Notes: a model not told the origin generated them from the letters alone. Shown: positions 36,473-45,479, counted from the first letter of the stretch. The stretch: DNA of 64,000 nt from Candidatus Heimdallarchaeota archaeon (GCA_026702845.1 JADCLS010000020.1:1-64000); one strand, 5' to 3'. Made by a program: numbers and translations.

Positions 36473-36628
36473 ATATATTTGATTGGTCTGCTAGAATTTT
36501 CAATGTTTATTAATCAATGATATATATTCTAAATTTCTGAACACTAGTTTCTATTATTTCAAATATTGTGCAAAATAAATTAATTATAATTATATTATGG
36601 GAAATTAGTTTTTTTTTTAAGATATAAA

Positions 36629-37042
36629 ATGCAAATTGTACAAAAGAAGAACATTCAGAAAATCCCTTTACAGTGTGATGATATTCTTGAAGCCCATAAG
36701 GTAGAATTACCAGAAAAAATAATTCTTGAAATCTGTGAGAATGATATTGTAAATGAAACGAACGAAAAAGTTTCAGATGGAGAAATTTTCATTACAAATT
36801 TTATTGATGGAGGTATTAAACTACGAGGGGAGATTACCGGATACATAAACAATGAAAGTTTTTCAACTGGGTTTATCCTTGATCAAAAAGAAAACTGTTC
36901 GTTGATAGGTTGGCATTATTCTGATGAGGAGAAAATCACGATAGAATTTTTAGCTCTACTGCTTACTGGAGAAGAAATTCCATTATTGAAACGAGACATT
37001 CCATTCAATACTAGAGCCAAGCATTTATTGTTTTATTCATAG
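36629..37042 (+). CDS. Conserved-looking hypothetical protein
   Basis: This 137-residue soluble, acidic, mixed alpha/beta protein has no recognised motif. A strand-rich centre (E-I-F-I-T-N-F-I-D-G-G-I-K-L-R-G-E-I-T-G-Y) precedes a helical C-terminus. It begins with ATG just after a run of ten or more T residues. It sits next to the GTPase/TPR cluster but on the plus strand and convergent with the first partner gene. Function unknown. Confidence 0.5.
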   Translation: MQIVQKKNIQKIPLQCDDILEAHKVELPEKIILEICENDIVNETNEKVSDGEIFITNFIDGGIKLRGEITGYINNESFSTGFILDQKENCSLIGWHYSDEEKITIEFLALLLTGEEIPLLKRDIPFNTRAKHLLFYS

Positions 37043-37087
37043 TTGATTTTCAAGTTTAATTCTAATCTAATATTGAATATCGATACA

Positions 37088-37558
37088 TCATTGATTTTTT
37101 CTTAACAAAAGAAGTTTGTTATTTACATTCCTACCAGTATTCATTAAGGCTTCTGGCATTGTTTGAATTGTATTCTCCATACTTACTTCCGTATAATGTG
37201 CTCTTATTGTACAGAATGGAAACATTTTAGTGAAATCTTTGACAAATTTTTGAACAATTGCTAATGATGTTTCCTTTGGAATCCCCCCATGAAATATCAC
37301 ATCCATCTGGGCGACAAAATTATATTCTGTATTGAATAATTTGGGTGAAAATAGAAGTGTTTGAATTATTTCGTTCCTAGTAATGAAGATGAAATCAAAT
37401 TTCCATTTCTCATGCTTTACTGATTCAGGCAAATTAAATACATCAGTGACCTCATTTTGATATTGAAGAAACCAATTCTCTAGATTTCCAGAGATATTCA
37501 TTCCCACTACATCTCTTATAGTTGACAAGATCTCATCAAAGTGAATAGGGCTAGTCAT
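37088..37558 (-). CDS. Putative GTPase-associated protein, paralogue A
   Basis: From ATG 37558 this protein has 156 residues, exactly the length of its paralogue at 39844-40314; an upstream ATG at 37600 adds 14 poorly supported residues. Shared blocks are F-D-x-I-L-S-x-I-R-D-V-V-G, N-I-S-G-N-L-E-N-W-F, W-K-F-D-F, Q-M-D-V, S-x-x-I-V-Q-K-F-V and F-P-F-C-T-I-R-A, and overall identity looks near half. The fold is unknown; size and context suggest a partner of the small GTPase (39149) linked to paralogue B. TATA-like CTTATAAG lies about 27 bases upstream of 37558, supporting that start. Confidence 0.72.
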   Translation of the reverse strand: MTSPIHFDEILSTIRDVVGMNISGNLENWFLQYQNEVTDVFNLPESVKHEKWKFDFIFITRNEIIQTLLFSPKLFNTEYNFVAQMDVIFHGGIPKETSLAIVQKFVKDFTKMFPFCTIRAHYTEVSMENTIQTMPEALMNTGRNVNNKLLLLRKNQ

Positions 37559-37669
37559 ATTATTTTTAGGGTGATTTTTACTTATAAGGTTATTGACCAA
37601 TGAAAAATTTTAGTGATATAATCAATTAACCTTCAAAATTTTAAAAAAAATTCTTATTCTCAAGATATA

Positions 37670-37685
37670 TTTCGAAGCCTCGAAA
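37670..37685. repeat. Perfect palindrome in the divergent promoter of paralogue A and the TPR gene
   Basis: TTTCGA-AGCC-TCGAAA is a 6-4-6 inverted repeat between the divergently transcribed genes at 37558 and 37823. A weaker, related TTTTGA-AACC-CGAAAA lies just upstream of paralogue B near 40319-40334. A shared regulator of the cluster is possible. Confidence 0.4.
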
Positions 37686-37822
37686 GGTGTAATATTTGTA
37701 TTACTTTATCTTTAATAATCTCCAGCTATCTTGTATAAATAGTAAAAGAAGATTCCTATAATAAAGTCTCAAAGTACTTATTGATGAGAAGATTAATATT
37801 TACTGATTCAATATTTTAAATA

Positions 37823-39145
37823 TTGAATAATGCTTATCGTTCCATATTTAGATTTTTTTTCCTCTACAAGCTCGAGGACGCAGAAAGTGAAATAAATGCA
37901 ATGAATAATAGAAACGATCAGATACTTCTTAAATCGTTTCTTTATAAATACAAAAACCAACCATCTTTGGCATTGGAATTTATTCGATCCATAAAATTTG
38001 ATGGAGAAGAGAAATACTTACGAGATTTGTTGGAATTTGAAATACTAAACTCTCTTGAACGTAATGAGGAAGCATCTGAAATTGAATCTAAACTAAAAAT
38101 GTACAATGGAGATAACATCTTTATCAAAGCATATTATTATTTAATCATTGGCTATAACATCGCTATCAAGGAAAATATTATTGAGGGAATTAGAATGGTC
38201 AGAAAATCAATATCTTATTTTCAAGATTATGGGGATCCCTATCATATAATACGAGCAAAGAATAATCTATCAGTACTTTACCGATACAATGCAGAGTATT
38301 CAAAAGCTGAGGAATTATTACTGGAAATTCTAGGATTTCTGGAGGATTTCAATATTCAAGATATGAATGGTAGCATTATGGCTAATTTAGGATTGATCGC
38401 ATTAGCCAAAAATGATTTGCAGAAAGCTCAAAATTTCTTAAAGAAAGCTGAAGAATCTTTGGAGAAGATGGATAAAATTCTCTTATTAATTCAAACATAT
38501 TTTGTGCAATTACTAGTTTCAAAACGTCTAAATGACACATCTAGATTGAATGACTACTTTCAGAAAATTCAAAGAGTAGATAATTCAAGATTTTCAGGAA
38601 ATAACTATGCAAATAATTTACTCAAATTGTCAGAGGCAGTATTTTTAATGAGCAAGCACCGAGTAAAGGATACTGCTAGATCTCAAGTTTTACTTGAAGA
38701 TATTGTGTCAAATACCCACCATGATTTAGAGATGAAGTTTTATGCGTTAATCAATTTATTAAAATTATTGATTTATGAATTGAACAAAGAAAATCATGAA
38801 GCGGTTATGCGTGAGATTGAGAAATACCTTGAAATCCTGGATGAATTGCAATTCTCGAACCCAGTATCCAAATACATGCTTGAAATGTTTGAACTCAGAT
38901 TTAGATTGTATTTCATAAAGGAAGATTTCGATCATGCATTCAAAATTCTAGATCGTGGATTGGATTATGCAAAAAAATCCGGATCTATGTCGCATTACAA
39001 AGAATTGGAACAAACCAAGGTAAAATTCATAAACCAAATGAAAAACTGGCAAAATCTATCTGAGAAATCAGAGACCATTTTTAATAATCTCGATAAATCT
39101 CTGGTACAAGAGTATTTAGATCAAGTCTCTACCATTATTAAATGA
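37823..39145 (+). CDS. TPR-like helical repeat protein in the GTPase cluster
   Basis: This 440-residue protein, probably starting with TTG, is built of TPR-like helix pairs. Clear ones lie around Y-S-K-A-E-E-L-L-L-E-I-L and K-N-D-L-Q-K-A-Q-N-F-L-K-K-A-E, and F-D-H-A-F-K-I-L-D-R-G-L near the C-terminus. It has no membrane segment or extra domain. It lies between the two paralogous partner genes and ends 3 bases before the convergent GTPase gene, which suggests a functional link. Codon use and AT content match its neighbours. Confidence 0.8.
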   Translation: MNNAYRSIFRFFFLYKLEDAESEINAMNNRNDQILLKSFLYKYKNQPSLALEFIRSIKFDGEEKYLRDLLEFEILNSLERNEEASEIESKLKMYNGDNIFIKAYYYLIIGYNIAIKENIIEGIRMVRKSISYFQDYGDPYHIIRAKNNLSVLYRYNAEYSKAEELLLEILGFLEDFNIQDMNGSIMANLGLIALAKNDLQKAQNFLKKAEESLEKMDKILLLIQTYFVQLLVSKRLNDTSRLNDYFQKIQRVDNSRFSGNNYANNLLKLSEAVFLMSKHRVKDTARSQVLLEDIVSNTHHDLEMKFYALINLLKLLIYELNKENHEAVMREIEKYLEILDELQFSNPVSKYMLEMFELRFRLYFIKEDFDHAFKILDRGLDYAKKSGSMSHYKELEQTKVKFINQMKNWQNLSEKSETIFNNLDKSLVQEYLDQVSTIIK

Positions 39146-39148
39146 ATC

Positions 39149-39844
39149 TTATGCGATTATTTGATGTAATTTGATGGGTAAATCATTGAATTTTGTTAAT
39201 ATTATCCTTAAGGGAAATAGAAAAGATTCAAAACTGAGATTAGTTGTTTCAAATACTTCGAGATTGATTTGATCCGGTAGAATATTATTTAGGAATTCAA
39301 TCTCAATGTACAAACCTTTCTTTTTCATGTCAGATTTATTTATAAAAATTAATATTGGTATTTCTCTACCCTTTCTAGCTTCCTCTTGACGTGTCAAATT
39401 GATAAAGTGTGTTATTCTTTCAATACTTTGAATATTAGTCCCATCTGCCATTATAATTACAGAATCAGCTCCTTTGATTAAGATGTCCTGCATAAAATCA
39501 AAACGCTCCTGGCCAGGTGCATCAACAAATACAACTGGATAGATGGATTCAACAGAATCAACATTACTAATATCTGTATTTGATTCAATAAAACTGAATT
39601 GATTTGAATGAGTTGTATAGAAAAGTAGGGATTGAATGTTCATGGAAATCGTAGTAGTTGAATCGAGATATTGTTGTTTATCGATAATTGAGAAAGTATT
39701 TAGAATGTCTGATGCTTCAAGCTCAATATTTCTTCTAACTTCTGTACTTCTTCCATCAAAATTCTGGGAAAAATGCTTCAGAAATGTTGTTTTTCCAGAA
39801 CCTGATGTTCCTAACAGTACAATTTTTTTAAATCTTGGCTGCAT
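39149..39844 (-). CDS. Small GTPase of the Ras-like superfamily with DAPGQ switch II
   Basis: This 231-residue GTPase has G1 G-T-S-G-S-G-K-T-T (12-20), a G2 threonine in T-T-T-I-S (63-66), G3 D-A-P-G-Q-E-R (108-114) and G4 N-K-S-D (169-172). The DxPGQ form is typical of the SR-beta/MglA-like prokaryotic group rather than Rab (DTAGQ). An insertion of about 30 residues lies between G2 and G3. There is no C-terminal CAAX or cysteine motif for prenylation. Its ATG overlaps the stop of paralogue B by one base (TAATG), so the two are made together. A regulated switch with paralogue B as partner is inferred. Confidence 0.88.
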   Translation of the reverse strand: MQPRFKKIVLLGTSGSGKTTFLKHFSQNFDGRSTEVRRNIELEASDILNTFSIIDKQQYLDSTTTISMNIQSLLFYTTHSNQFSFIESNTDISNVDSVESIYPVVFVDAPGQERFDFMQDILIKGADSVIIMADGTNIQSIERITHFINLTRQEEARKGREIPILIFINKSDMKKKGLYIEIEFLNNILPDQINLEVFETTNLSFESFLFPLRIILTKFNDLPIKLHQIIA

Positions 39845-40314
39845 TAAGCTATTCTCCTATTTATATGCAGTTTTCTCCGATCTGTATTACTATCACCTAT
39901 CAATGTATCAGGTAAGGATTTTAAAGATTCGTTGAGTATAACCTTTGTATAGTAAGCACGTATTGTGCAAAATGGAAACAACCCGTTAAATAATGTAACA
40001 AATTTCTGAACAATACTTAGTGAATTCTCCTTTGAGATTCCAAGGTGAAATAGAACATCCATTTGTGGATTAAAATTGGCATTTTCTGTATTAAGTATGG
40101 GTGCAAAAATTAGAGATTCAATTGTATTATCCTTATAGATAAAAACAAAATCAAATTTCCAATTATCTTGCTTGATATCACAAGGTAAATTGAAAATATC
40201 AGTTTTCTCTCCTTGATAGTCAACAAACCAGTTTTCCAAATTTCCTGAGATATTCACTCCGACAACATCTCTAATAATAGAAAGTATCTGATCAAAATAA
40301 ATAGGGTTGGTCAT
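39844..40314 (-). CDS. Putative GTPase-associated protein, paralogue B
   Basis: This 156-residue soluble protein is similar along its whole length to the one at 37088-37558. It is translationally coupled to the small GTPase by a TAATG overlap. The conserved core runs from F-D-Q-I-L-S-I-I-R-D-V-V-G to F-P-F-C-T-I-R-A; the C-terminal 25 residues diverge. Mixed alpha/beta content and size would fit a longin- or roadblock-like regulator, but no diagnostic motif is visible. TATA-like AATTTATAAAC near 40338 lies about 27 bases upstream. Confidence 0.74.
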   Translation of the reverse strand: MTNPIYFDQILSIIRDVVGVNISGNLENWFVDYQGEKTDIFNLPCDIKQDNWKFDFVFIYKDNTIESLIFAPILNTENANFNPQMDVLFHLGISKENSLSIVQKFVTLFNGLFPFCTIRAYYTKVILNESLKSLPDTLIGDSNTDRRKLHINRRIA

Positions 40315-40569
40315 TACATTTTTGAAACCCGAAAATGTTTATAAATTTATTGTAATCAAAACCTAATATGTGCAATAATCAATTAATCAAATGATTATTT
40401 AATATTTAATTTTAGGTAAATATTCGGGTACTACTTAAGGATTTAATAATTCGTGGTAACGAAATATGTCCACAGAAGTAATATTAGTTTTTTTACTTAA
40501 CAAAACCTTTGATATTGGTATGATATTTTAGACTATTTTATCGTATTCTAAATTTGAAATAGAAATGAG

Positions 40570-41814
40570 TTATTTATACATCTCCATAATTTCTTTCTTA
40601 TCCTTTCCTAGGATATTGTACTTCTTACCGACTGATTCAAATGCTTCCAAAGCTTTATCTAGATGCTCTTTTTCGAGCCCTGCTGACATTTGAGTGCGGA
40701 TTCGAGCCTGACCCTGTGGTACAACAGGGAAAAAGAAACCTATTGCATAAACACCTGCTGCATATAGATCTCTAGACATATCTTGAGATAACTTTGCTGA
40801 GTAAAGCATAACCGGAACAATGGGAGTATCTCCATCCTTTAGAATGTACCCCATATCCTCAAGACCTTTTCTCCAGTATTTTGAATTCCATTGTGCTTTC
40901 TTTACCAGTTTATCATCTCTACTGACGATTTCTAGTGCTTTTAATGAACCTGCCAATATAGGTGGTGCCATTGCATTTGAGAATAAATACGGTCGGGCTC
41001 TCTGCCTACACATCTCCACTATTTCTTCTCTTCCAGAAACACATCCTCCAGATGCTCCTCCTAGCGCTTTTCCATAGGTAGTGGTAATAATATCAACTTT
41101 ATCCATTACCCCAAGTTTTTCATGTACTCCTCTTCCTGTTGGGCCGATATGTCCTGTGGCATGAGATTCATCTGAGAAGAGTAGAGCATCATATTGCTCA
41201 CATAACTCAGCCATTTCATCTAATTTTGCACAATCACCATCCATAGAATACACCCCATCATTAATGACTATCCGCATTCGTTTATCTTGATGCATTTCCA
41301 ATTTCTTCTTCAGATGATCCATATTGGAATGTTTGAACGTGTCATGCTCAGGTGCAGCTAATCGTATTCCATCAATGATCGAAGCATGTACTAATCGATC
41401 AGATATGAGAATATCATCTTTTGTGGTAAATGATTCAAACACACCTGCATTTGCATCCATGCAAGATGAGAACAATATTGTATCTTCAGTACCAAGAAAT
41501 TTACTCGTTGCTTCTTCTAGTTGTCTATGAAGATCCTGGGTGCCACAAATAAACCTCACTGAAGACATCCCAAAACCTCTTGTATCCAAGGCATCATGGG
41601 CTGCTTGTATGACCTCTGGATGACTGGATAAACCTAGATAATTATTTGAGCATACATTTATCACATCCTTTACAGGATCTCCTGCAGGATACTCCACTTT
41701 AATATCAGCACCTTGTGGTCCACGAATAAATCTCTCTTGTTTGAAGAGACCTTGATTTTTGATCTCAGCTAGCACAGAAGACAGAATATCTTTTGGTTTT
41801 TCACCATATGCCAT
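40570..41814 (-). CDS. kbl: Alpha-oxoamine synthase, glycine C-acetyltransferase (KBL) type
   Basis: This 414-residue PLP enzyme is very close in motif content to E. coli KBL: N-N-Y-L-G-L, G-F-G-M-x-S-V-R-F-I-C-G-T-Q-D, D-G-V-Y-S-M-D-G, D-E-S-H-A-T-G-x-x-G, T-Y-G-K-A-L-G-G (Schiff-base lysine) and G-Q-A-R-I-R-T-Q-M-S-A. The textbook reaction is glycine plus acetyl-CoA to 2-amino-3-ketobutyrate. However, an acyl carrier protein gene lies 8 bases upstream in the same unit, as seen for some bacterial serine palmitoyltransferases. An ACP-bound acyl donor is therefore possible. No threonine dehydrogenase is adjacent. Confidence 0.9.
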   Translation of the reverse strand: MAYGEKPKDILSSVLAEIKNQGLFKQERFIRGPQGADIKVEYPAGDPVKDVINVCSNNYLGLSSHPEVIQAAHDALDTRGFGMSSVRFICGTQDLHRQLEEATSKFLGTEDTILFSSCMDANAGVFESFTTKDDILISDRLVHASIIDGIRLAAPEHDTFKHSNMDHLKKKLEMHQDKRMRIVINDGVYSMDGDCAKLDEMAELCEQYDALLFSDESHATGHIGPTGRGVHEKLGVMDKVDIITTTYGKALGGASGGCVSGREEIVEMCRQRARPYLFSNAMAPPILAGSLKALEIVSRDDKLVKKAQWNSKYWRKGLEDMGYILKDGDTPIVPVMLYSAKLSQDMSRDLYAAGVYAIGFFFPVVPQGQARIRTQMSAGLEKEHLDKALEAFESVGKKYNILGKDKKEIMEMYK

Positions 41815-41822
41815 TCTATCAC

Positions 41823-42089
41823 CTAACCGTCCAAAAATCGTTTTACCAGCTCTGCAATGAGGTTAACAGAATCAAAAGCCTCAGGACTGGCATCTTCGTC
41901 AGGAATACTGATTTTATACTTTACTTCTAAAAATCTCTTCAATGATACCATGGAAAATGAATCAACTAATCCACCAGAAATTAGTGGAGTATCAAACTCC
42001 ACTTCATCATCTTCATCTTCAACATATTCTTCAATTACATATTCTAGAATTACTTCTTTTAATTCCTTCAAATCTGTCATATTTACCAT
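41823..42089 (-). CDS. Acyl carrier protein
   Basis: This 88-residue acidic four-helix carrier has the phosphopantetheine site in G-L-V-D-S-F-S-M-V (Ser after Val-Asp; the usual Leu is Phe). The N-terminal half is rich in Asp/Glu. It is the first gene of a two-gene unit with the KBL-type enzyme, 8 bases apart. ATG 42080 is an alternative start. Archaea generally lack fatty-acid-synthase ACPs, so a dedicated carrier for the adjacent enzyme is likely. Which thioester it carries is unknown. Confidence 0.88.
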   Translation of the reverse strand: MVNMTDLKELKEVILEYVIEEYVEDEDDEVEFDTPLISGGLVDSFSMVSLKRFLEVKYKISIPDEDASPEAFDSVNLIAELVKRFLDG

Positions 42090-42114
42090 TCTCGGTATTG
42101 AGGATTAAAGCTAC

Positions 42115-42127
42115 TTCTTTTATATTT
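42115..42127 (-). promoter_or_regulatory. TATA-like box of the ACP-KBL operon
   Basis: On the minus strand TAAATATAAAAG lies about 30 bases before the ACP start at 42089, the expected spacing for a short-leader archaeal transcript. Confidence 0.48.
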
Positions 42128-42302
42128 AATTACATTTCTTACCCTACATTTGTAATTTTTTTTCATTGATAATATTCATTTGTTCTGATTATCAGAAAAT
42201 TATTGAATAAATTCCTAATATTAATTGGAATATATGCTAAGCAATACGTAATCACATTAATTTACCCGAATGCTGATATAATCCTAAGTAAATTATGATA
42301 TT

Positions 42303-42770
42303 ATGATAAAAATCTCTGTAAAGGTTGATCCAAAACCTAAAAAGAGACCCAAGGTCTATAGATGGTCTACGGTCAACCCTTCAGAGAACGATGAGAGAGA
42401 ATTGGCATCGATTGTTATTAACCATCCTGATTGCCCGAAAACTCCTCTTGAGGGTCAAATTCGACTTTTGCTCAAATTCTACAAAAAACCACCTAAAGCA
42501 ACACCAAAGTGGAAACTACCACTCATGGAAGAGGGAATTATTAGACCAAATATCCTACCAGACTTAGATAACTATGTAAAATTGACTCTAGATGCGTTAA
42601 ATGGTATTCTATGGGCAGATGATCGTTTCATAGTAGAAATTCATTCAGCGAAATTTTATTCTAATAATCCTAGGATAGAGATTGAGATGGATACTAATCC
42701 TCAAGTTGAATTTAAGAAGGATGTTGATATTATCAAACATCAATCTGACGATCTATCGAAATTCTTCTGA
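42303..42770 (+). CDS. RusA-family Holliday-junction resolvase
   Basis: This 155-residue protein has the RusA signature P-D-L-D-N-Y-V-K-L-T-L-D-A-L-N-G-I-L-W-A-D-D-R-F-I, in which the three aspartate positions bind Mg for cleavage of four-way junctions. It is followed by a V-E-I-H-S-A-K-F-Y strand. A basic N-terminus (K-P-K-K-R-P-K) matches the family. RusA is usually phage- or prophage-borne, yet no phage genes are nearby. The C-terminal 35 residues extend beyond the family core and overlap the convergent protease gene by 38 bases. Confidence 0.87.
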   Translation: MIKISVKVDPKPKKRPKVYRWSTVNPSENDERELASIVINHPDCPKTPLEGQIRLLLKFYKKPPKATPKWKLPLMEEGIIRPNILPDLDNYVKLTLDALNGILWADDRFIVEIHSAKFYSNNPRIEIEMDTNPQVEFKKDVDIIKHQSDDLSKFF

Positions 42771-44610
42771 TACATAAGATCCCAACCCCTAGGATATTGT
42801 ACAGGTAGACAATTGGAGTATCTGAAATATCTGCTTTATCACTGGGAACAGAAGGTAGATCGGTGTAATCACTTGAAGTGTACGTTGAATTAACAAGGGA
42901 TATGTTTGAGGTTTGGGGAATTCCATTTTCCAAAATCTCTATAATGATTTGTATTGAGTCATACGCTGCAAGATAATCCTTCTCTTCAAAATATCTATTG
43001 AACTCAATCCATTGTAAATTTATATCATCTAGGCTGTTCTCATCCACCTCAACCACATTATATTCTTGAAGTTCAGCTAGTTTAGTAATCAGCATCTGGT
43101 GCCAATATGCATTTAACGTATGCTTGGAGAATTTTTCAGTTCCTGGATAGTATCCCATGACATCTGATGTGAAATCAGAGGTGAACCTATTTGAAAATGT
43201 ATGGGGTAATCCAATTGCATGCCCCATCTCATGAATTAATACCTTGCTCAAGCCTGATTTCCTTGAACCATCAGGCATGAATGCTCTACCTAACTCATAT
43301 AGTATAGTCACATATCCACTCCCTCCCAGTCCAGTGTATAGACCTCCAGCCCAACCCGTGTCTCCAACATAGGAGGCATTCTGCAATAGCAAAATTAATC
43401 CATCAATTGAAGTACCATTTGATATGTCAAAATACTTTTGAGAATATTCTTGATTTGTATGAAACAGATTCCATAATTCGACACCATTATAGTAGCTCCA
43501 ATTTTCAAATGCAGTTTTACCTGGTTGGTATAGAGTATAATTTACTCTAGCAGATTCAATGATATCTGCCAAAAACTGATCTTCTTTAATATCAATATAA
43601 TTTATCTCTAATGAAATACTCTCTGTGTTTAGAATTTTCCCCATCTCTCTACTAGCGATGTCTTTGTTGATAATCCATTCTAGTTCTTCCTTGGTTTTCT
43701 CTGATGAATTATAAGCAACTAAAAATTCACCATCAAAAGAATCCTGTAATTGAATTCCTGTGAAATAAGGATATGTGTACATATTGAATACAAAATCCAA
43801 CCAATCCAATATCCAAGTATATATTATTCTACTAACAACAGAACGTTGATCCGATTGAGTCGTATTTGCTATAATGTCCTGCAAAGGATGAAAATACGAT
43901 TCATCTGACTGTACACCAAGATTCCAAATTGCTCTCCAAGTTAGATACCATTGAAATGCACTAAGATCAATGATTGCTATATCCTTTTCATGACTATAAG
44001 CTGCATATGGAAATTGCACGTCGTAATTCAATGGATAATCCCACTCCAATCTCCAGTAAAATCGTTGCTTGTTTGCATCTGGGTCAATTTCATCCACCTC
44101 AAACCAATGTTTTTCTATTTCTGTATCAATTCTGCTTAGATTAAAGATGTAAATGTAAAATAAATTGTTATCGTCAAGAGTTGTTTGGGCTGGATAATCA
44201 TTCAAATATTGTTCCAATGCCTTAACGTTAATAGCTGAGCCTTCTTGTTCATTAAAAATATCCATTCGAGTGAAATTTTCTTTCATAACTTCCAATGCCG
44301 TCTCATTGAGTTTTGAGGTAGTAGAATTATTTGTAACTATGCTATCTATATAGCTGTTAATTTTTGTTTGAAAATCTTCTGAGGCATATTTAATTTCGTA
44401 GTTTAAGGTCACAAAATTACCTTGATACTGGAAGGAACTTGGAAGTACCATGCGAATTAAATTTAAATCCACTAAATCTTCATTATAATCAATAAGGGTG
44501 ATGCAAAAATTTTTTTCTAAAGAATATGAAAAATCAAATGTTGTAGCTGTTACATGGCCTGTAGGGATAAGTGGAATGAGCATGATGAGTAGTATAAGGT
44601 TTTTTTTCAT
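42733..44610 (-). CDS. Secreted metzincin metalloprotease, membrane-anchored
   Basis: From ATG 44610 this protein has 625 residues; an upstream TTG gives five more. It begins with a signal peptide (K-K-N-L-I-L-L-I-M-L-I-P-L-I-P). Near residue 465 it has the zinc motif H-E-M-G-H-A-I-G-L-P-H, with a downstream S-D-V-M-G-Y-Y resembling the Met-turn, as in metzincins. A weak hydrophobic segment and I-C-I-R-R-I-S near the C-terminus may anchor it. The region between (about 30-440) has no recognisable domain. It should act outside the cell; the substrate is unknown. Confidence 0.85.
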   Translation of the reverse strand: MKKNLILLIMLIPLIPTGHVTATTFDFSYSLEKNFCITLIDYNEDLVDLNLIRMVLPSSFQYQGNFVTLNYEIKYASEDFQTKINSYIDSIVTNNSTTSKLNETALEVMKENFTRMDIFNEQEGSAINVKALEQYLNDYPAQTTLDDNNLFYIYIFNLSRIDTEIEKHWFEVDEIDPDANKQRFYWRLEWDYPLNYDVQFPYAAYSHEKDIAIIDLSAFQWYLTWRAIWNLGVQSDESYFHPLQDIIANTTQSDQRSVVSRIIYTWILDWLDFVFNMYTYPYFTGIQLQDSFDGEFLVAYNSSEKTKEELEWIINKDIASREMGKILNTESISLEINYIDIKEDQFLADIIESARVNYTLYQPGKTAFENWSYYNGVELWNLFHTNQEYSQKYFDISNGTSIDGLILLLQNASYVGDTGWAGGLYTGLGGSGYVTILYELGRAFMPDGSRKSGLSKVLIHEMGHAIGLPHTFSNRFTSDFTSDVMGYYPGTEKFSKHTLNAYWHQMLITKLAELQEYNVVEVDENSLDDINLQWIEFNRYFEEKDYLAAYDSIQIIIEILENGIPQTSNISLVNSTYTSSDYTDLPSVPSDKADISDTPIVYLYNILGVGILCIRRISIDRQIDV

Positions 44611-44660
44611 TACAATGATCGACAAATATGCTCTAATAAACTCCTCTTGAGTAAAATGGA

Positions 44661-45479
44661 TTATAGTTGTTGAAAAGATTTATACGAGTGATGGATAACA
44701 GCGATAGCATGAAATATAGCTTTTCTATACAGTTCGTTGCTATTGAACCCATCTTGGAATAATAACCAAGCATTTAGGTAGTATTGTTCCATATGTTGTG
44801 CTACTGACGTAAAATCATATTCCTTAAGCAACTTAACAATACTGGTTCTATTCAATTCCCACAAAGGCAAAGAGTTCTCAATTTCTTGAGATAGCAACCT
44901 GATTGGATTTGGTGATACTTTCCATTGTAATCTGCGTAACAACTGCCAAAAATCCATATCAATTCTATCAAAAATGCTATAGGCAATGTTTTGGATTGAA
45001 TCAAAATCTTCCTTTAATCTCTTCCTATCGACTTGTTTAATAAATTCAATATCAAGATTGTATGGTTTTACATCATCAATAGATCCAATTAGAAATTGTA
45101 CCTTTGTGTAATCTGGAGGAATAACATCAATTTTTCTTTCCAGCTGGTCAATGAATATTACCTGTGATCTGGGAATATGCAGGAAATCAGACCTTTGATC
45201 TTTGAATAAATTGTCGTACTGTCGAGTAAAATTCAAGCTGTGTTGTATACCGTCCAATCCTTGGTCAAATAAATATTCACTGCCAATAGCCACATGAATA
45301 TCCAGATCACTTACCACTGGTACATAATCAAGATAACTCTCAAAAGGTTTGATTGCAGATCCCTTGATATACATATAAGACGGAGAATAGTCCTCAAAAA
45401 TTCGTTTCCATACACTTCCAGCTATCTGAATATCATTTTTGGCACTTTCCATCAATTCATCAAGATTTTCAGGCAACAT
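44661..45479 (-). CDS. Nucleotidyltransferase-fold protein
   Basis: This 272-residue protein has a Pol-beta-type nucleotidyltransferase pattern: K-G-S-A-I-K-P-F followed 11 residues later by S-D-L-D-I-H-V, with a third acidic position likely in K-I-D-V-I-P-P. The remainder is helical. Similar stand-alone enzymes nucleotidylate small molecules or proteins. It is not closely similar to the other nucleotidyltransferase in the window (62816). The gene lies 50 bases upstream of the metalloprotease gene on the same strand. Substrate unknown. Confidence 0.75.
   Translation of the reverse strand: MLPENLDELMESAKNDIQIAGSVWKRIFEDYSPSYMYIKGSAIKPFESYLDYVPVVSDLDIHVAIGSEYLFDQGLDGIQHSLNFTRQYDNLFKDQRSDFLHIPRSQVIFIDQLERKIDVIPPDYTKVQFLIGSIDDVKPYNLDIEFIKQVDRKRLKEDFDSIQNIAYSIFDRIDMDFWQLLRRLQWKVSPNPIRLLSQEIENSLPLWELNRTSIVKLLKEYDFTSVAQHMEQYYLNAWLLFQDGFNSNELYRKAIFHAIAVIHHSYKSFQQL

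Noticed and set aside
36609..36620. T-run before the 137-residue hypothetical gene as a transcription terminator
   Set aside because: T-runs can terminate archaeal transcripts, but this one is 130 bases beyond the nearest upstream gene and directly next to a start codon. A specific role cannot be supported.
39149..39844. Rab or Arf orthologue call for the small GTPase
   Set aside because: The G3 box is DAPGQ rather than DTAGQ or DVGGQ, and no prenylation or myristoylation signal is present. Only superfamily membership is supported.
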